The notes beneath the pieces were generated by a model, which was not told where the DNA came from, made no database searches, and saw only the letters and a program-made list of their open reading frames with translations. The position numbers and the translations under genes were made by a program. Source: Chimonanthus salicifolius (Eukaryota > Streptophyta > Magnoliopsida > Laurales > Calycanthaceae). From it: DNA of 64,000 nucleotides. Within the stretch, counting starts at the first letter, position 1. Every line of letters starts with the position of its first letter. Shown here in pieces: positions 58,630-64,000 of the stretch. The stretch is taken from assembly GCA_013350335.1 (NCBI GenBank), contig CM023535.1:39926069-39990068 (forward strand), given 5' to 3'.

Positions 58630-58710
58630 AACCCGGGATACTAATAGAATATCTAGGAGACTATGATTTTGAGCTCTCTTATCATCTGGGGAAAGCAAAT
58701 GTAGTGGCAT
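58630..58710 (+). pseudogene. pol: E7 RNase H C-terminus
   Basis: Reads LIEYLGDYDFELSYHLGKANVVA, matching the [22 protein letters not shown] region of E3, and continues after S4 with LSRKAHYNLAHM from 62160. An Asp-Ala pair expected before LSR is absent. Confidence 0.85.
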
Positions 58711-59837
58711 TGTAACGCCCCGCCCTTTTTCACTCGCCAAAAATCAGAGTCTATTTTTTTCTTTGAATAGAAGAGTGAGAGAGAGTAGGACGCCACAACG
58801 AGAGCTAAGTCCAAGCTTCCAAAGCCCAACCCTTAACTGGCCAACCATACTTGTGCGTGGACCAAGTCCACTAAAATGGTTCACACGTACTCAATGTTAA
58901 CTTGCGGAATAAAACATATATGCGGAATTATAATAGGATAACAATCCTATTCCATTTTAGTTAGCAAAGTAGTCCAACACTTAACCATAATTATCATAAC
59001 TTAAATATCCAAACATTAACCATCCAATCCATAGCATAAATATCTACGTTATTACAATCCCGAATGCTAGCTATTCAAATACATAATCTATGAATAACTT
59101 AAACAAAATATAACTTAATCATCCAAGCTCCTAAGCTTGGCACCGATCTCGTTCCTTGTTCCGTTCATTCCCTGTGTCATCAACTAGGGTGGAAGTAGAG
59201 CGTTAGAACAACGTGCCCAGTAGGAATTCTAAATAGGTCTAACACATGGATTAGTAACAAAATCATATATAATATCATATCATCAAAACCTTATGAAATC
59301 ATGCAATGCCATTTGACTTATGCAATGAGTCCCACCCATCACAATACTTGTAACCTCTTGACGGAATTCTCCTCATCAAGGAATCCCCACAGTGGTCTTT
59401 CAGACGCCCCAACGGAGTGTGGTCTCCGGATTCTTCCTGATGGGATTATACACATCAAGGTCTTCCCACGATTGCCTTACGGACGTCCCGACGGAGCGTG
59501 GCCTCCGGTTACAAACTTCCCTCCCATGCCATGCATGGAATGTACATGTCCATATGCTATGTAATTTAAATAACCATAGCATTAAAAACTACACATTTGA
59601 AACATAATATATTTACAACATAAATCAGTAAAATAAAGATAAAACCATATTACATAACCATGTTCCAATGAGGTAGAATCCTACCCAAGACAACTAAGGT
59701 GTCCTTGAGCTTTAATCCAGCAACCGATCACGATCGTGCCCCGTTTGTGTAGTCCTGTTACCTTATAACATATCCATGAATTAAACCAATAACCCATTTG
59801 ATTTGTAATGGTATCTAAGTCCAAAAACACAACTTGT

Positions 59838-60990
59838 GGGGTTCGGCCATACACCATGGCCGAACCTCACTTACTTTGATTTTGACCCTTAGTCCACTAA
59901 ATTCCAACTTTGTGGGATTCGGCCATACAACATGGCCGAACCTCACCATCTTGATTTTTGGTCCCTCTTTCAAAATCACTTGATCCTTTTAATTAAATCC
60001 AATCACCAATCCATTAATCTAATTACCCACACATTAACCTTTTAACACATACATCAACATAAATCCATAAAAAAATCCTTAGTGGGGTTCGACCATACAC
60101 CATGGCCGAACCTCACTCCCTTGATTTTATGCTCATTTTTCAGTCCTTTGATCTTTAGATTAGATAAAAGATCATGACCTCTTGATTCATACATCAATCA
60201 TTTATACCACAATTGTTTATCATTGATAACCATTTAACCCACCAAATATTTTCCATGGGGTTCGCCCATACACCATAGCCGAACCCATGGTTCATCCTTT
60301 TCACCCTTAATTACATTCTGTGCCATTAATCATCCTTGGCTAAATAATTGGTTTATTTACTTATAACCAAAGTCCCAAAAATGATCCACCAAAAGGTTCA
60401 TGGGGTTCGGCCATACACATAGCCGAACCCTATGATATCTAAATCCATACAGAGTACTTGGTGGGGTTCGGCCATACACCATGGCCGAACCTCACCCTTG
60501 GGTTTTGGTGCTCCTAGTTTCCATTTTTGATCCAATCAACCCAACTCCTTTCTAAATTATTAATCATCTTCAAAATTAATTAAACATGACACACTATCCA
60601 TCATTGTCTTTCCATGGGGTTCGGCCATACACATGGCCAAACCCTATGGTTCCTTATTTCCATTAAAAATTATCATGCATCTATGATTGGTTCTCATACC
60701 TCCATCCATTTAAATCCTTTTAAGACTTTAACAAAATCAAACACATACACTTGTGATTTCCTTCCTTCAAATCCAATGAAAAATAAATCCAATGTCTTTT
60801 CATGGGGTTCGGCCATACAAAATGGCCGAACCCTATGGTTCATGTTCTTCCCTTTTAAACATCATTTTAAACCATAAAACTTCCTTGACTCTTTCTATGG
60901 GGTTCAGCCATGCACATGGCCGAACCCTATGGTTCATCTTTGGTTCTTTCATCCATCATAAAATTTAGGGTTCGGCCAAGCAATGGCCGA
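59838..60990. repeat. Palindrome array in S4
   Basis: About eleven GGTTCGGCCAT / ATGGCCGAACC units (near 59838, 59917, 60086, 60258, 60405, 60465, 60618, 60808, 60902 and 60968). At 60405 and 60902 the loop is shortened, and at 60968 only GGTTCGGCCAAGCAATGGCC remains. Confidence 0.86.
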
Positions 60991-61484
60991 ACCATGTCCT
61001 TAACCATTTTCTTATTTAAAAAGAGTTTATTGAGCACTCACTAATTCCACGACTCTCCGGTTCTTTCCCTCCTACTTGTTCTTCCGATCCTTTCCTTCCT
61101 TAGTCTCTACTTCTTTTCTTGATCCTTTGGCCGAGTGTGAGCTTGATCAATATAACACCTCCAAAAGTGGTTCGGCCAAGAGGGGTATAGGTTTGAGAGA
61201 GGGAGATAGAATTCAGCCTTGCATATAGTTTGAGATCAAACACTTTTCTAAATCCTTTTGTCTTGATGAGTGGTCAGCTTTGTGTGAGAGAGGGAGAGAG
61301 TGAGATGAGAAAAACACCAAGTGTTTCTTGTCTTTGAGAGGTGGGAACGGCCAAGAGGGAGAGGAAGAGTGTGACTTTAAGATAAAACCCTTCTCTTAGT
61401 TAATGAGGGTTGCCAAAGGTGGTGTCCTTTGGTGACACCCCTTGGTAACTCTCATGTCCTTTCACCTCCCTCCTTTAAGTTTCT

Positions 61485-61660
61485 TTTGGAGGTTTCATCC
61501 TTCAAATGAAACACTCCCAACCTGTGGCTCTTGGGTTTCCATCTTGAAATGGAAACCCTCCAAGCTTCCCAACATGAGCTAGCTTGATGTGGTTTGTGTA
61601 ACCCCCACCAAACAGCCCACCTCCCATTGATTCCCATTTGGAGTTTCATGCGTGAGATAA
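61485..61660. repeat. GTTTCATC-type hairpins in S4 U3
   Basis: Three units: GAGGTTTCATCCTTCAAATGAAAC, GGGTTTCCATCTTGAAATGGAAACCC and GAGTTTCATGCGTGAGATAAAAT (decayed). Confidence 0.8.
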
Positions 61661-62154
61661 AATTCCATGCATCCAACGTGTGTGCCTTTACTTGAGTCTT
61701 TGAAACAACTACAACCCCTCATCTTCCCACTCCACTTACTTGAGATGAAGGTCTCCATAACTTCCAATCCAACTCATTCAACTCAACTTATCATTTTAGC
61801 TCAACTCACTCATTTTATTCTACTCATTTAATTCACTTGAATCAACTCAATTATTTGATTCCATTTCCAGCTCAATTCAGCCCCAACCTAATCAAGCTTG
61901 GACTCACTTGGTGGTCAACCAAGTCAACCACGACCCATTTGGTCCCTTTTGGGTATTTTGACCCAAATAACAACCTTGACCCCATGTAACGCATCTTGCC
62001 CATATATTTTGAATTAAACCTTATAACATGTACATTGGGTCTTAATTGGTCAATTGACCCCACAACTTACCCATCTTTGGTCCATATCCTTTAATTCACA
62101 AATTCAATGGCAAATTCAGTAAATATTTATAATTTGAAAATCCGATGTATCACA

Positions 62155-63720
62155 GGCATTGAGTAGGAAGGCTCATTATAATTTGGCTCATATGGCACCG
62201 CTTCAGTGGAATATGTTTAGTACAGTGGGTGAGTGTGACTTACATTTAGTTGGAAATGGTGAGTCTGTACAGGTTCAGAATGAGGTAAAACAAACGAAAC
62301 TGATGAGGTTAGTGTTGGTAACACAGCAAAAAGACTTAGAATCCATTAAATTACGGACTCAGTTGGTAGATGGAGTTGAATTGAAGGATTGGAAGATCAA
62401 GACCAATGGAGGTCTAACCTTCAGAGATAGATTGTTTGTGCCAGAGACAGAATGTTAAAGAAAAGAAATGCTTAATCACTTTCATCACTCCATTTTACAG
62501 TACATCCTGGTGGTACGAAGATATATCACGATTTGCCCCGATAGTTTTGGTGGAGCAGAATGAAGTAAGAAGTAGCACAATTTGTGTCTAGGTGTTTTAA
62601 CTTGTCAGCAAGTGAAAGCTGAGTACAAAAGACTTGTTGGAAAATTGCAACCTCTCCTACTAGATAAGTGGAAATGGAAAAATATTACTATGGATTTCGT
62701 TGTTGGATTTCCTAAGTCATCTAGAGGACATGATTCGATTCGGGTGATAGTGGACAGATTGACCAAATCTTCCCATTTTCTGGCAATAAAAGTGACAGAC
62801 TCCTTAGTAACCTTGAGTAAATTATGCATAAAGGAGATAGTCAAGCTAAATGGAGTGCCAATATGTATTGTATCAAACCGCGACCCACCATTTGTATCTC
62901 ATTTTTGGCAAAGTTTACAGAAAGAGTTCGGTACACAATTGTGTTTAGTACCGTTTGTCATCCTTAAAAGGACGGTCACTCTGAGAGGACTATTCAAACT
63001 TTGGAGGATATGTTGAGAGCTTGCGTGATGGATATTTAGAGAAGTTGGGAAAATAATTTATCATTAATCGAGTTTGTGTACAATAACATTTATCAGTCCA
63101 GTATTCAAATGGCACAATACGAAGCTCTCTATGGTAGACCAAACAAATCCCCTTTGTATTGGCCTGAAGTTGGAGATAAGGCTTTGTTAGGGCCTGACAT
63201 GATTAGAGAGATGTCAGAGCAAGTCGAAGTGATCAGACGTCTCAAGATTACACAGAGTCAACATAAGAGTTATACCGACAAGAGGCATAGACCTCTAGAG
63301 TTGGTAGTGGGTGACCATGTGTTCTTACACGTTGCACCGCAACATGGTATTCGACCGTTCAATAGTTGAGGAAAGCTATCACCAAGATATATCAGACCAT
63401 TTGAGATCTTGGATAAGATCGGTGGAGTGGATCATCGGTTAGCGCTACCGCCGAGTTTGACTAGAGTGCACAACGTATTTCACGTAACTATGCTCCGGAA
63501 ATACGAACCGGACCCATCGCATGTGTTGAATTGGGAAGACATCGATATCACAGAGGATATGAGTTTCGGTGAAGGACCGATAGAGATCCAAAATACTTGA
63601 AATCAACAGTTTAGAAGGAAGACAGTTCATCTAGTGAAGGTGTTGTGGCAACATCATGGAGCTGAAAATACTAAGTGGGAGCGAGAGTCAATGATGTGGG
63701 AGATGTATCTCGATCTTTTT
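62155..63720 (+). pseudogene. pol: E7 integrase and chromodomain-like end
   Basis: Open pieces 62159-62458, 62582-63016, 63076-63369 and 63409-63600. Recognisable parts are the RNase H/integrase linker, [11 protein letters not shown], the core with [16 protein letters not shown] and [15 protein letters not shown] (the catalytic SDRD Asp is Asn here), a degraded HPQT region with a frameshift near 62955, EALYGRPNKSP, and MLRKYEPDPSHVLNWEDI. The last part, KTVHLVKVLWQHHGAENTKW, resembles the E3 chromodomain-like tail after a stop at 63598-63600. Confidence 0.88.
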
Positions 63721-63766
63721 TTTTTGAAAAAGGTATGGTTTAAGTCTAAATTTCGAGACGAAATTT

Positions 63767-63780
63767 CTTTAAGAGGGTAG
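63767..63780 (+). other. E7 polypurine tract
   Basis: TTTAAGAGGGTAGG after AATTTC, just before the LTR start. Confidence 0.65.
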
Positions 63781-63782
63781 GA

Positions 63783-64000
63783 TTTAAGACCCTGACCCTT
63801 GATTAAGCTAAATATTTTTTTTTCCAGCCGTTACCTGCTTTGTAAATGGTTAACCGTGTTGAGTACTGTGTGAGCTTTCTAAGAAGTTGAAGTTTGACTC
63901 AATCCAAGATCGTTAGCTCAGTAATCCGACTCGCTGAAGTTGAAAGGGCAAAATAGTCATTTACTAAATGTCTTTTGTCTCATATGAATAGTAGTGGATA
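63783..64000 (+). mobile_element. E7 3' LTR, start only
   Basis: TTTAAGACCCTGACCC, with TG mutated to TT by comparison with the usual TGTAAGACCC. The window ends 218 bases in. No palindromes are seen in this stretch. Confidence 0.6.

Larger units (their letters stand above)
58711..62154 (-). mobile_element. S4: solo LTR (3.44 kb), GGCAT duplication
   Basis: Plus-strand ends TGTAACGCCCCG and GATGTATCACA; GGCAT at 58706-58710 and 62155-62159. Closest in layout to the E2/E5 LTRs (same GTTTCATC hairpins in U3). Predicted intron from donor TTA|GTGAGT (61041) to acceptor GACACAG (59172) on the minus strand. Confidence 0.92.
58621..64000 (+). mobile_element. E7: decayed chromovirus, 3' part, hosts S4
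   Basis: RNase H end (58630-58710), S4, then integrase to about 63720, polypurine tract and the first bases of a 3' LTR. The 5' part is missing or replaced by the unassigned repeat. Many stops and shifts make it older than E3. The integrase differs from E1/E3 (for example RRLKITQSQHKSYTDKRHR), so it is another family. Confidence 0.85.

Overview
Plant nuclear DNA made almost entirely of nested LTR retrotransposons; I see no cellular gene, rRNA, tRNA gene or CRISPR array. The initiator-Met-tRNA primer sites (TGGTATCAGAGC), the polyproteins of gag-protease-RT-RNase H-integrase-chromodomain order and the very long LTRs (about 3.0-3.7 kb) point to an angiosperm repeat-rich or pericentromeric region full of Ty3/gypsy chromoviruses, probably the Tekay/Del clade. 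The species cannot be read from the sequence.

Layout (names are mine). E1 (minus; 1-50734, left end outside the window) is the outer element and has received S1 (solo LTR, 3779-7053), E2 (7077-37637), E5 (38016 to about 43149) and S2 (solo LTR inside its 5' LTR, 45789-49249). E2 has E3 (plus; 7707-27146) inserted in its 3' LTR, and C1 (a Copia-like solo LTR, 29351-31088) in the same LTR. E3, the most complete element, carries the truncated E4 (minus; 18826-25360) in its own 3' LTR. E1 apparently sits in the leader of an older Athila/Tat-like element E6 (primer site 51631-51647, LTR 51654-54032). Then follow S3 (solo LTR, 54291-57859), an unassigned repeat, and the decayed pol of E7 (58621-64000) interrupted by S4 (solo LTR, 58711-62154). 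Exact 5-bp target duplications support E3 (AGTCC), E2 (TTGAG), S1 (AATTC), S2 (GCCGA), S3 (GATTA) and S4 (GGCAT).

Two things are unusual. First, E3 has an extra ORF before gag encoding an acidic protein with three zinc knuckles. The same ORF is the only coding sequence in E2 and in what remains of E5, which suggests a non-autonomous family that keeps this protein but has lost gag-pol. Second, nearly every LTR, in several families, shares one plan: TATA-like box, short purine-rich leader, GTAAGT-like donor, 1-2 kb of short perfect palindromes, a CATGCATG box, a tandem GC-rich hairpin repeat, TACTAAC, a GGGCGT/AACGCCC hairpin, a GCAG acceptor, and a conserved end ending in GTTACA. I read this as an intron inside the LTR that houses hairpin arrays. 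The palindrome word differs between families (GGTTCGGCCAT/ATGGCCGAACC in most, TTCAGTCGACTGAA in E4, GACGTTCCGA in S3 and C1) although the layout is kept.

All coding regions are broken to some degree. E3 gag-pol has five stops and one frameshift, E1 has three internal deletions, E4 lacks its integrase half, and E7 is heavily decayed.
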